64,000 nucleotides of DNA from Planctomycetota bacterium. GTDB lineage: Bacteria; Planctomycetota; Phycisphaerae; Phycisphaerales; SM1A02. The notes below the pieces were generated by a model. That model was not told the DNA's origin. It did no database searches and was given only the letters and a program-made list of their open reading frames with translations. The stretch is from positions 1-64,000 of the forward strand of contig JAQBZO010000007.1 of assembly GCA_027622195.1 (NCBI GenBank). The letters are read 5' to 3'. Shown here in pieces: positions 1 through 9,201 of this stretch. The position numbers were made by a program, and so were the translations under genes. Each line of letters begins with the position of its first letter. Position 1 is the stretch's first letter.

Positions 1-825
1 GTCCTTCGCATCAATGTCAACGGCGATGACTTTCCTGCCGACGCGAATAAGAACTACTCGATTCCCCCGACGAATCCCTTCGTTGGCATCGCAGGTGAAG
101 ACGAGATCTTTGCTCGCGGAATGCGCAATCCGTTCCGTGCCAGTTTCGACTCTGGCACAGGAGTCCTCTGGATCGGAGATGTCGGAGGCACCCTGCGCGA
201 AGAGATTGATACGCTTGACCCCGCACTTCATATGGCCGCCAATTTCGGGTGGAACTGCGCCGAAGGCACCTCATGCACCACGAATGCCAACTGCACATGC
301 GGTGGAACTCTTCGCGCACCTGTGTACGACTACCTGCACTCGGTTGGACTGTGTATTACAGGTGGATCGGTCTACCGCGGCTGCGCCATGGCTGACTTCG
401 TTGGAGATTATTTTTTCGCTGATTACCAGAACAACAAGATCTTTTCTGGAACAGTGACCGCATCCAACGGACTCACAGCGGTGATCGAACGCACGGCGCA
501 ATTCGCAGGAGGAAACACCTCCATCACTTCGATCTGCGAAGGGGGCGACGGAGAGTTGTATGTCACGAATCACACGGCAGGAACGGTGCGAAGACTTGTG
601 CAGAGCCCGGCTCCTCCTGACACGAATGGTGATGGAATCCCCGATGTGTGTCAGTGTCCAAGTGACATCATTGAGAATCAGATTGTCGATGGCGCGGACT
701 TGGGTGTGCTCCTTTCCGAGTGGGGACCCGCTCTGCCAACGACACTGAGCGACATCGACGGCAGCGGCATCGTCGACGGAGTGGACATCGGCATCATGCT
801 GTCCAACTGGGGACCGTGCCCATAA
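1..825 (+). CDS. PQQ-dependent sugar (glucose/sorbosone) dehydrogenase-like protein, 5' truncated by window, with C-terminal dockerin-like repeats
   Basis: Frame 1 is open from base 1 (VLRINVNGDDFPADANKNYSIPPTNPFVG...EIFARGMRNPFRASFD), typical of soluble PQQ sugar dehydrogenases; C-terminus DTNGDGIPDVCQCPSD...VDGADLGVLLSEWG...DIDGSGIVDGVDIGIMLSNWGPCP. Confidence 0.85.
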   Translation, partial: VLRINVNGDDFPADANKNYSIPPTNPFVGIAGEDEIFARGMRNPFRASFDSGTGVLWIGDVGGTLREEIDTLDPALHMAANFGWNCAEGTSCTTNANCTCGGTLRAPVYDYLHSVGLCITGGSVYRGCAMADFVGDYFFADYQNNKIFSGTVTASNGLTAVIERTAQFAGGNTSITSICEGGDGELYVTNHTAGTVRRLVQSPAPPDTNGDGIPDVCQCPSDIIENQIVDGADLGVLLSEWGPALPTTLSDIDGSGIVDGVDIGIMLSNWGPCP

Positions 826-888
826 ACAAGAAGTTCGTATATTTCGTGAATGAGCAATCCAATTGAACCGATACGGCGCTGAAGGTCT

Positions 889-1347
889 ATGATTCCCCAC
901 ACTCGCATGGTCAGTTACCGAACGATCTCAAGATTATTGGCTGTTGTGTTGCTGATTTGTCAAGCGACCATCGGTACAGCACGCGGTCAAGTGGTGTGCC
1001 TTTCGACCATGGCGCATGATGAGGTGAACGATCACAAGTGTGTCCATGAGGATTGCACTCCGATCGATCAGCATGCGCATGAAGTGTCTGTTGTGGTCGA
1101 TCCGCAACACGATCCTTGCGACCACTGCATCCATGTGGAGAGTGTTGATCATCCATCTCAGATTCGACAACGAGCCTGCGAGGGCGAGCTCAATGTTTTT
1201 GCGCCAGCGATGCCTTGTGGTTGGTTCGAAGTGTCCATGCCTTGGGCGCTCGAAGTCACTCCAATCCGCCACGCTCGGTTTCATCCACCCGATCCCGAAG
1301 AGTGCGCGCAGCAACTTTCACTGCGCGTCACTCGGCTCTTGATCTAA
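889..1347 (+). CDS. Small exported His/Cys-rich protein of unknown function upstream of the metal efflux operon
   Basis: Open frame with hydrophobic N-terminus (LLAVVLLICQATIGTARG) then HDEVNDHKCVHEDC...DQHAHE...HDPCDHCIHVE; same strand and just upstream of efflux genes. Confidence 0.6.
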   Translation: MIPHTRMVSYRTISRLLAVVLLICQATIGTARGQVVCLSTMAHDEVNDHKCVHEDCTPIDQHAHEVSVVVDPQHDPCDHCIHVESVDHPSQIRQRACEGELNVFAPAMPCGWFEVSMPWALEVTPIRHARFHPPDPEECAQQLSLRVTRLLI

Positions 1348-1431
1348 GACACGAATGGTGATGATCGCACGCTTTTTGCGTGTGTTGTTGCTTTTCTCGT
1401 GTTCGGTCAATTGAATCGGAAGGAATCACCC

Positions 1432-2769
1432 GTGAAATCTCACTTTCCCACGTCTCTGTGGATGACGGTCTCGATCGCTGCGATCCTGCATGGATGCGCT
1501 TCCTATGAACCGCAACCACTCGATCCTTCGGCGGCAATGCGGCAACTTGAAGATCGCACCACAGTGGTGACTGAACGCGACAACCCCACCAACTCAATCG
1601 GACTCACGCTCGCCGAAGGCGAGACGGTGGCACTGCTCTACAACCCAGCCCTGCGAATCGCACGACTTGAGGCTGGAGTCGCGAAAGCCACCGCTGAACA
1701 CGCTGGACTCTGGAGCGATCCCGTCACGGGCATCAATTTCAACGACGTCTCGCAGGTCGCGAGTCCGGGCTCCACACTCGGTGGACAAATCGCGCTGACG
1801 ATTCCGATCTCTGGGCGACTCGAAGCGGAAACCGATCGCGCCAATGCATCCCTCTTCGCCGCCCTCGCGACCGTCCAATCATCTGAATGGACAACGCGCA
1901 TTGCATTGCGGCGTGCCTTTGCGGTGTGGACGAATACACGACTCCGCATCGACACTGTTGCACAGACCGTTGCGGTCATCACTCAGATCGCCGGAATCGT
2001 GCACCGAATGGAACAAGTCGGGGAAATGCCTCGTGTCGAAGCAAGACTCTTCCAACTTGAAGTCGCCATCGCCCAAGCACAATCGAACCAACTCACTGGG
2101 CAACTTTTTGAAAGAGAAGTCGAGATCAAAAGCATTCTCGGACTCGCTCCTTGGGCCGCCATTGCGCTCGCTCCGGCGATCATGCCTTCGTGGGAATCGC
2201 TCGACTTGGCAACGCTGCGGAAAGAGATGACGGCGAGAAGCCCGCTCATTGAAGCACTCCGCGCTGAATATGCAGTGGCCGAAGCATCACTCAATGTCGA
2301 AATCCGCAAGCAGTATCCAGACATTGAGGTTGGACCCGCCTACAACACCGATGGCACGAACGACTTCACAGTCGGCGTCACCCTTCCACTCCCACTCTGG
2401 AATCGCAACCGACAGGGAGTTGCAACGGCGAAGGCAGAGCGTGAACTGATGCGGGTTCGATTCGATGCGACGATTGAGTTGCAACTTGCCGATCTCGAAT
2501 CTGCCTCGGCGGTGTGTCAAAGGACAGCAAAGCAGCGAACCGCACTCGAAAGAGACATCGCCCCACTCGCCGCGCAACAGTCCGAAGAAGTTCAGAACAT
2601 TGCTCGGCTTGGCGAAGTGAACACATTGCTCTTGCTTGAATCATTGAAACGGACCCAAGAGGCGCAACTTTCCCTCATTGACGCACGCGAAGCAGAATGG
2701 ATTGCGATGATCCATCTTGAGGGATTGATTGGACCTGCTCCACGAAACGAGGTTGCCCATGCACGCTAA
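1432..2769 (+). CDS. TolC-family outer membrane efflux protein (CzcC-like lipoprotein)
   Basis: ORF 1399-2769; likely GTG start 1432 giving VKSHFPTSLWMTVSIAAILHGCASYEPQ (lipobox); duplicated TolC-type helices; GPAYNTDGTNDFTVGVTLPLPLWNRNRQG. Confidence 0.85.
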   Translation: MKSHFPTSLWMTVSIAAILHGCASYEPQPLDPSAAMRQLEDRTTVVTERDNPTNSIGLTLAEGETVALLYNPALRIARLEAGVAKATAEHAGLWSDPVTGINFNDVSQVASPGSTLGGQIALTIPISGRLEAETDRANASLFAALATVQSSEWTTRIALRRAFAVWTNTRLRIDTVAQTVAVITQIAGIVHRMEQVGEMPRVEARLFQLEVAIAQAQSNQLTGQLFEREVEIKSILGLAPWAAIALAPAIMPSWESLDLATLRKEMTARSPLIEALRAEYAVAEASLNVEIRKQYPDIEVGPAYNTDGTNDFTVGVTLPLPLWNRNRQGVATAKAERELMRVRFDATIELQLADLESASAVCQRTAKQRTALERDIAPLAAQQSEEVQNIARLGEVNTLLLLESLKRTQEAQLSLIDAREAEWIAMIHLEGLIGPAPRNEVAHAR

Positions 2770-4135
2770 TGCCACCCTACATTCCTTCACCGCTCGACTC
2801 GCACTCGTTGCAACCGTAACCCTAAATGGCTGTACCGCCGAAGACGCACCATCTCCTTCAGCAGATGTGCACCAAGCTCCCCCCGCAGTCGCGAGTGAAT
2901 CACCAACCAATCGTGTCGATATCCCCGCTTCGGTGCGGCTCAATCTCGGGATTACATTCGCGAAGGTCGAGTCTCGCGCCGTGGCGCAAACTCTTCGAGT
3001 TCCTGGTCGATTCGAAGTGTTGCCCACCGCTCGGAGACAGTATCGCGCTCCGCTTGAAGGCCAAGTGGACCTCCTCGTGAACCAGTATCAAAGGGTGAAC
3101 GCGGGAGAAACACTCTTTCGCGTCCACTCGCCACAGTGGGGAGCGCTTCATGAGCAGATCACCGCCATGCAAGCGCGGGTTGAGTCCATGGTTCCCCTGC
3201 GAGAAGCGCATCGAATCCACGAGGCGAGCATCGCATCGCGTGTTTCCTTGTGGCAAGCGCGACTCGAGCAACTCGAAATACTTCGCATGGCCGGCGGAGG
3301 AAGTGCTTCTGAAACAACGAGCACGCGCGAGTCGATCATCTCAGCCACCGCAGAACTTGCTGAAGTGAAGGAGCAAGAGGCTGAGCTCCACGCACAACAG
3401 AAATTGTTCGAGTCCGAACTTCGGTCACTCACCGCTCGGCGCGCACTCGTGTTGCAGTCTTTGGATTCGACGGCATCATCGTCTGGCGCAGACTGGACCA
3501 ACCGCTACGACATGGCGGCGCAAGCTCCAGGAGTCATTGAGTCGCTTGACGTCGTGAGCGGAGGACTCGTTGCTGACTCTGGACTTGTACTCGTCATCGT
3601 TCAACCCGAACTGATTCGGTTTCGAGCTCGCGCATTGCAATCCGACCTCGGGCGGCTCCACGATGGACTTGCTTCAATCATTGTGCCGCCTCAGGGAGGA
3701 TCCATTCCGCTTCAAGATTCAATGAGTGGTTCGCTTCAAATCGGGCTCTCTGCTGATCCAGACGAGCGCACGATAGACCTCATCGTTCAACCATCGTCCA
3801 TCGCCAGTTGGGCGCGCGCTGGAGTCTCGGCGCACCTCGAGATCACCCTCGAGGGTGGCGAAACCGAACTCGCTATTCCCCTTTCTTCGGTCGTGCGCGA
3901 TGGGGTCACCCCCATCATTTTCCGCCGCGATCCTGCGAATCCTGACAAGGTGATTCGCCTCGAGGCCGATCTTGGAATCACGGATGGACGATGGATTGTC
4001 ATCAAGAGCGGCGTGAAGGAAGGTGACGAGATTGTGCTCGACGGGAACTATCAACTCATGCTCGCCACCGCTGGAAATGCTCCACAAGGCGGACACTTTC
4101 ACTCAGACGGAACATTTCATGAAGGGAAGGACTGA
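2759..4135 (+). CDS. RND efflux periplasmic adaptor (CzcB-like), lipoprotein
   Basis: Start ATG 2759 overlapping the previous gene; LNGC lipobox; APLEGQVDLLVNQYQRVNAGETLFRVHSPQW; C-term VKEGDEIVLDGNYQLML. Confidence 0.88.
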   Translation: MHANATLHSFTARLALVATVTLNGCTAEDAPSPSADVHQAPPAVASESPTNRVDIPASVRLNLGITFAKVESRAVAQTLRVPGRFEVLPTARRQYRAPLEGQVDLLVNQYQRVNAGETLFRVHSPQWGALHEQITAMQARVESMVPLREAHRIHEASIASRVSLWQARLEQLEILRMAGGGSASETTSTRESIISATAELAEVKEQEAELHAQQKLFESELRSLTARRALVLQSLDSTASSSGADWTNRYDMAAQAPGVIESLDVVSGGLVADSGLVLVIVQPELIRFRARALQSDLGRLHDGLASIIVPPQGGSIPLQDSMSGSLQIGLSADPDERTIDLIVQPSSIASWARAGVSAHLEITLEGGETELAIPLSSVVRDGVTPIIFRRDPANPDKVIRLEADLGITDGRWIVIKSGVKEGDEIVLDGNYQLMLATAGNAPQGGHFHSDGTFHEGKD

Positions 4136-7100
4136 TGCTCGCCCGCCTCATCGCTTTCTCTCTTCGCAATAGTTCTCTCGTGATGCTGACTGCTGGAATG
4201 TTGGTGGTCTTGGTTGGCGTGAAACTCAACGACATCCCCGTTGATGTCTTTCCAGAACTGAATGCGCCCACCGTCGTGGTGATGACCGAAGCGGGAGGAC
4301 TCGCAGCAGACGAAGTTGAATTGAATGTCACCTTCCCAATCGAAACGGCAGTGAATGGCCTTCCGGGCACCCGTCGCGTTCGATCGGCGAGCGCAACGAG
4401 CCTGTCGATTGTGTGGGTTGAGTTCGACTGGGGCACTGATATTTTTCGCGCGAGACAACTCGTCGCCGAGCGACTCGCCGCAGTGCGAGAGTCGCTTCCT
4501 CCAGAGACGCATGCGGAAATCACTCCCGTCACGAGCATCACGGGCGAAATCATGCTGCTGGCTCTCTCTTCGCCTGATGGGAGTGTCGATCCGCTTGAAC
4601 TTCGCGCCTTCGCCGAGTTCGAGTTGCGCAACAAGATTCTCGCCGTGTCGGGTGTTGCGCAGGTCGTCGCGATTGGTGGATCACTTCCGCAGTTTCAGGT
4701 CAACGTGCGTCCCGATCAACTCGCCCTCTACGGACTCACCATCAGCGAGGTCGTCGATGCCGCGCGCGGCTCGCACAGCACCGCGAGTGCTGGATACCTC
4801 TCGAACTTCGACCATCAAGAACTTCCGATTCGACAGATGGCTCGCGTGCGGAGTGTCGACGATGTCAAGAGCACTCTCGTCAAGATCCATCACGGCGCAC
4901 CGATCACGATCGGGCAGGTCGCCGATGTCGTTCTGGGATCGGCACCACGCCGAGGCACCGCCGCGGATCAAGGCCTTTCGGCAGTCGTGGTGAGTGTCCA
5001 GAAATCACCTGGAGCCAACACGCTCGGGCTGACCGACAAGGTTGATGCCGTTCTTGATCAAGTTGAAGCGTCCATGCCCAAGGGGATGATCCTCAACCGT
5101 GATCCATTCCGCGCGTCGAGGTTCATTGATCGATCGATCAGCAATGTGGTTCGCGTGCTCGTTGAGGCGAGCGTGATCGTCGGCATCATCCTCATTCTGT
5201 TTCTACTCAATGTACGAACGACCATCATTACCCTCACTGCTCTTCCGCTCTCGCTTGCGGTGTCACTCCCTCTTCTTTGGGTTTGGGGACTCTCGATCAA
5301 TGTCATGACACTCGGCGGACTTGCCGTCGCCATCGGCGCACTCGTCGATGATGCCATCATCGATGTCGAGAATGTCTTTCGTCGGCTCAAACTCAATGAA
5401 GCACTTCCCCCCCACGAGCGCAAGGGGTTCGTGGACGTCATCTATTCGGCGAGCAATGAAATCCGTTCGTCCATGGTTTTTGCAACGGTCATCATCTGCA
5501 TGGTCTTCATTCCATTGCTCTTTCTCGACGGGATGGAGGGACGATTCTTCCGACCTCTGGGCATCGCCTACATCCTTTCGATCATGGCATCACTCGTTGT
5601 GGCGCTCACCGTCACACCCGCGCTCTGCAAGTTGCTCTTGCGTGGCACTCTTTCGCGAGGCGGTGCTGATGACCATGACGGATTCCTCGTGCGATGGCTC
5701 AAGGATGGATACGAGCCGCTCCTTCGAGTGTGCCTTCGCCACCGCGCGATGGTGTTGTCGGGAGCGGGCGCGTTGACCGTTTTCTCTCTCTTCCTCGCGA
5801 CCACTTTCGGCACCTCATTTCTTCCTGCATTCAAAGAGGGAACATTCACCGTCTTTCTGATGGCTCCTCCAGGAACTTCACTCATCGAGAGCGATCGCTT
5901 GGCTGGAGGAATCGAATCACAACTCATCGAGATCGCAGGCGTCAAGAGTGTGACACGGCGCACTGGACGGGCAGAGCGTGACGAGCATGCAGAACCCGCA
6001 TCGAGTTCTGAAGTGGAGGTCACTGTCGAAGAGGATGCTGACCAAGAAGCTGTTCGCCAGTCGATTGAGCGGATCATCGCCAATGTCCCTGGGGTGACGA
6101 CGATGATCGGGCAACCCATCGAACACCGTCTTTCGCATGTTCTCTCGGGAACCCCTGCGGCAATCGCCATCAATGTGTACGGCGATGACCTCGATGTACT
6201 GCGCCAACTTGCCGCCAAGATCGAAGTCGAATTGAAGTCAATCCCTGGAACACGCGATGTTGCCGCGAACCGCGAGGTGATGATCAACTCGTTGCCGATT
6301 CGATATCGACCACACGATCTCGCCGCCGCTGGGCTCACTCCTGCTGGTGCCGCGATGCAAGTTCGGCAAGCTCTCTTTGGAGAAACAGTCGCAGAGGTCA
6401 ATCAAGGTGTTCGTCGATACGACCTCGTCGTTCGGTTGGATGAGAGTGAGCGAGAGCGCATTGATCAAATCGCTGACCTTCAGTTGCACGGATCGAGTGC
6501 CGATGGACGGGGAGCGATCGTTCGACTTCGAGACGTTGCTGACATCGGACCCGAGCGCACAAGCAACCTTATCGCTCGCGAAAATACACAGCGCAAGGCG
6601 GTCATCTCGACCAACATTGCCGACGGATACAACCTCGGAGACCTCGTCGCGGCGGTTCGCAGTCGGGTGGATCCCATCGTGAATGATGTTGGGTATTCGG
6701 TCCACTACGGTGGTCAGTTTGAGGCGCAACAGTCCGCAAGCCACACCATTTCCGTCATGGGCATTGGAGTGGCTCTCGTCATGTTTCTCTTGCTCCAGTA
6801 CTCAACTGGAAAGTCACGCACGGCCCTCTTGGTCATGCTCAACCTTCCCCTCGCCCTCATCGGAGGCATCGTGGCGATTTACATCAGCGAGTCTCCATCG
6901 ATACTCTCAAACACGCTGTCTCTGATCGGACTCAGCACAGATCGTTACATCGCGCCGGTTATCTCAATCGCAAGTATGGTTGGATTCGTGACCCTCTTCG
7001 GAATCGCGGTGCGCAACGGCATCCTGCTCGTGAATCACTTCGACCATTTGCAAAAGGCGGAAGGGAAGTCCATCAGCACTTCGATCATCCAAGGATCGAT

Positions 7101-7320
7101 GGAGCGGCTCGTGCCCATCGTGATGACCGCGCTGACCGCCGCACTCGGTCTGGTCCCTCTCGCACTCGCCAAAGGCAAACCTGGAAGCGAACTCCTCGCT
7201 CCACTCGCTATCGTCGTGCTCGGTGGATTGTTGTCGTCCACCATTCTGAATCTTTTCGTTGTTCCCGCTGGTTATGCCCTGATGTTCGGGGCTCACAAGA
7301 AAGAAAGTTCCCCATCATGA
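4135..7320 (+). CDS. Heavy-metal-type RND efflux permease (CzcA/CusA family)
   Basis: 1061 aa; DIPVDVFPELNAPTVVVMTEAGGLAADEVE, GALVDDAIIDVENVFRR, C-term GLLSSTILNLFVVPAGYALM. Confidence 0.92.
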   Translation: MLARLIAFSLRNSSLVMLTAGMLVVLVGVKLNDIPVDVFPELNAPTVVVMTEAGGLAADEVELNVTFPIETAVNGLPGTRRVRSASATSLSIVWVEFDWGTDIFRARQLVAERLAAVRESLPPETHAEITPVTSITGEIMLLALSSPDGSVDPLELRAFAEFELRNKILAVSGVAQVVAIGGSLPQFQVNVRPDQLALYGLTISEVVDAARGSHSTASAGYLSNFDHQELPIRQMARVRSVDDVKSTLVKIHHGAPITIGQVADVVLGSAPRRGTAADQGLSAVVVSVQKSPGANTLGLTDKVDAVLDQVEASMPKGMILNRDPFRASRFIDRSISNVVRVLVEASVIVGIILILFLLNVRTTIITLTALPLSLAVSLPLLWVWGLSINVMTLGGLAVAIGALVDDAIIDVENVFRRLKLNEALPPHERKGFVDVIYSASNEIRSSMVFATVIICMVFIPLLFLDGMEGRFFRPLGIAYILSIMASLVVALTVTPALCKLLLRGTLSRGGADDHDGFLVRWLKDGYEPLLRVCLRHRAMVLSGAGALTVFSLFLATTFGTSFLPAFKEGTFTVFLMAPPGTSLIESDRLAGGIESQLIEIAGVKSVTRRTGRAERDEHAEPASSSEVEVTVEEDADQEAVRQSIERIIANVPGVTTMIGQPIEHRLSHVLSGTPAAIAINVYGDDLDVLRQLAAKIEVELKSIPGTRDVAANREVMINSLPIRYRPHDLAAAGLTPAGAAMQVRQALFGETVAEVNQGVRRYDLVVRLDESERERIDQIADLQLHGSSADGRGAIVRLRDVADIGPERTSNLIARENTQRKAVISTNIADGYNLGDLVAAVRSRVDPIVNDVGYSVHYGGQFEAQQSASHTISVMGIGVALVMFLLLQYSTGKSRTALLVMLNLPLALIGGIVAIYISESPSILSNTLSLIGLSTDRYIAPVISIASMVGFVTLFGIAVRNGILLVNHFDHLQKAEGKSISTSIIQGSMERLVPIVMTALTAALGLVPLALAKGKPGSELLAPLAIVVLGGLLSSTILNLFVVPAGYALMFGAHKKESSPS

Positions 7321-7826
7321 AGTCATTGAATGCCATCGTCTGCTCATCGTTTGTCACCACGCTCTCGGTCTTGATTGGCTGTGGAGACAAAACACCCGCC
7401 CCGCAGCCGGCGACCACCGCACCCACTGCGGCTGCCGATGATCACGGACACGATGATCACGGACACGATGATCACGGAGGACACGTCCCCGCGCCGGTCG
7501 TCGACCTCGGCTCTACCACGATCGGACCATTTCAAATCATCGCGCAGCGCGATGCCGGCGCCGTTGTGGCTGGTGGAGAGATCGCAGTCGATGTCGACGT
7601 GACGAGCACCACCACAAAGGCAATCGCTGTTCGGTTTTGGGTAGGAACCGAGGATGCGAAGGGATCGATGAAGGCGAAGGCTGACATTGAGAATCCAACG
7701 AGTCCGAACCGCTGGCACACCCATGTTGAACTTCCAAGTCCAATGACGAGCGATGCTCGCCTGTGGATTGAAATCGAAACGGCGAGCGGCGAGCGGTCGA
7801 CGGGATCTGTGGTGATTAGTTCGTAG
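7317..7826 (+). CDS. His/Asp-rich lipoprotein, putative periplasmic metal-binding accessory of the RND system
   Basis: ATGA overlap with the permease gene; VLIGCGDK lipobox; DDHGHDDHGHDDHGGH tract. Confidence 0.7.
   Translation: MKSLNAIVCSSFVTTLSVLIGCGDKTPAPQPATTAPTAAADDHGHDDHGHDDHGGHVPAPVVDLGSTTIGPFQIIAQRDAGAVVAGGEIAVDVDVTSTTTKAIAVRFWVGTEDAKGSMKAKADIENPTSPNRWHTHVELPSPMTSDARLWIEIETASGERSTGSVVISS
7437..7478 (+). repeat. 15-bp tandem repeat (GATGATCACGGACAC), ~2.8 copies, encoding DDHGH
   Basis: Direct reading: gatgatcacggacac gatgatcacggacac gatgatcacgga. Confidence 0.95.
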
Positions 7827-7859
7827 CACACCTGCACCGTTTCAGATATTCCTGATCCG

Positions 7860-8337
7860 ATGGAGCCGGTAAAGCAACCGATGCCTGCAGGCGAACGAGA
7901 GGTCGTGGTGTCCACAAGGACCATTCGGAACGGCGCGACAAGTCGCTGATTTTCTGGTGACACGCGCGAATGAAATCACGAATTCTGCTCTCGAGCGTGC
8001 GCGAAACGCTGCTGAATCCAACCTCGTCGCGATCGATGCATCCATTCAATTCGAAAGCGAAGTCCTTCCAACTCAGCTCGCAGTGCATACAAATGTGAAT
8101 GCCTACGCGCTGCTCCAGCATGTCTCCGACCTTCGGAAGGAACGTGTGAGAGTCGCTGCAGAAGTCGCTGGAATGGAAGGCGTTTCCATCATCTCCCAAA
8201 GTGCCACGAGTGCATCCTTCTCGCTCCAATTGGCATTGGTCGGGGCGGCTGCGGCGGGTCTCTTCGCAGCGGCGGCGACCGCTTGGCTTCTGCACTTTGT
8301 ACGCAGTGTCAGATCGGCGATCAGGGCCACGCACTGA
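7860..8337 (+). pseudogene. Probable frameshifted/truncated Wzz-like (chain-length determinant) remnant
   Basis: Frame 0 MEPVKQPMPAGEREVVVSTRTIRNG followed in frame 1 by TARQVADFLVTRANEITNSALERARNAAESN...ISQSATSASFSLQLALVGAAAAGLFAAAATAWLL; the two halves read as one protein if one nucleotide is skipped near 7930-7945; adjacent to polysaccharide genes. Confidence 0.5.
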
Positions 8338-8351
8338 TCGTGGGCGATGGC

Positions 8352-9179
8352 TCAACGTGAAGCGAAGTGAGATGTCTCAAGTACTGATGGAAGTGCGGCA
8401 ATGACATCGATCGTGGACAATGGATTGGCAACCGTCTTCACAATCTCTAGTGGACTGACGCGGTGGACCACGCCAGACTTCATGTCGATCGAGACGAACG
8501 CATATCCAGCATTCAATAGAAGATCGAGCACCTCTTGCGGTGTCGATCCTGAGCGTTGAGCCATTCCTGTGGAGAGTTCAATACAGATCGTGGGATGCCA
8601 CCGAGCAATCGTCTGCGCCGCACCGCGCAGCACAGCGTGTTCGTGTCCTTCGACATCGATCTTGATGAAATCGACGCGAGAGAGATTCTGTTCTTCAACA
8701 ATTCGATCAAGCGTGCTCTTCTCAAGAGTAATTGTTCGGCACTGTGCAATCCGGCCGTAATTCATACTGGTGTCCTGACGACCGATGAAACCAATCAGGG
8801 TGAATGGGCGACCGTTGGCCGCAATGGGAATCTCAAACGAGGCAGTGCCGCAGGAATCAGAGACGGCACGATGAACGATCGTGGCGTTTGCGTGCTGCGC
8901 CATCGTCCAGCGCGCGACCTTCGCGTTCCGTGAAAATGCTTCGCAGAGCACGATATTGGAGAGGGGACGTCGAGCGACTTCGAGTCCAAAGCGACCCTCA
9001 TGCGCTCCGACATCGATGACTACTCCGCCACGAGGCAGAAGAGGATCGAGAGCGCGAACGGCATTCTTGAACTTACGGTGAAATCGGATCCTCAACTTCT
9101 GCCGAAACTCGTTCAGAAAACCAAGACCTTCATCACACTGTTCGTCAGATCGAAGATTGGAATGTTCGTTCGTTGTCAT
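8352..9179 (-). CDS. FkbM-family methyltransferase
   Basis: VVIDVGAHEGRFGLEVARR, VDFIKIDVEGHEHAVLRGA, PTICIELS; likely start MTTNEHSN at 9179. Confidence 0.85.
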   Translation of the reverse strand: MTTNEHSNLRSDEQCDEGLGFLNEFRQKLRIRFHRKFKNAVRALDPLLPRGGVVIDVGAHEGRFGLEVARRPLSNIVLCEAFSRNAKVARWTMAQHANATIVHRAVSDSCGTASFEIPIAANGRPFTLIGFIGRQDTSMNYGRIAQCRTITLEKSTLDRIVEEQNLSRVDFIKIDVEGHEHAVLRGAAQTIARWHPTICIELSTGMAQRSGSTPQEVLDLLLNAGYAFVSIDMKSGVVHRVSPLEIVKTVANPLSTIDVIAALPSVLETSHFASR

Positions 9180-9201
9180 TGCAGTACCCTTCAACCGACG
9201 C

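Noticed and set aside
5568-6401. 277-aa minus-strand ORF within the RND permease gene
   Set aside because: Antisense shadow ORF (Ser/Arg-rich) opposite an unambiguous RND permease.
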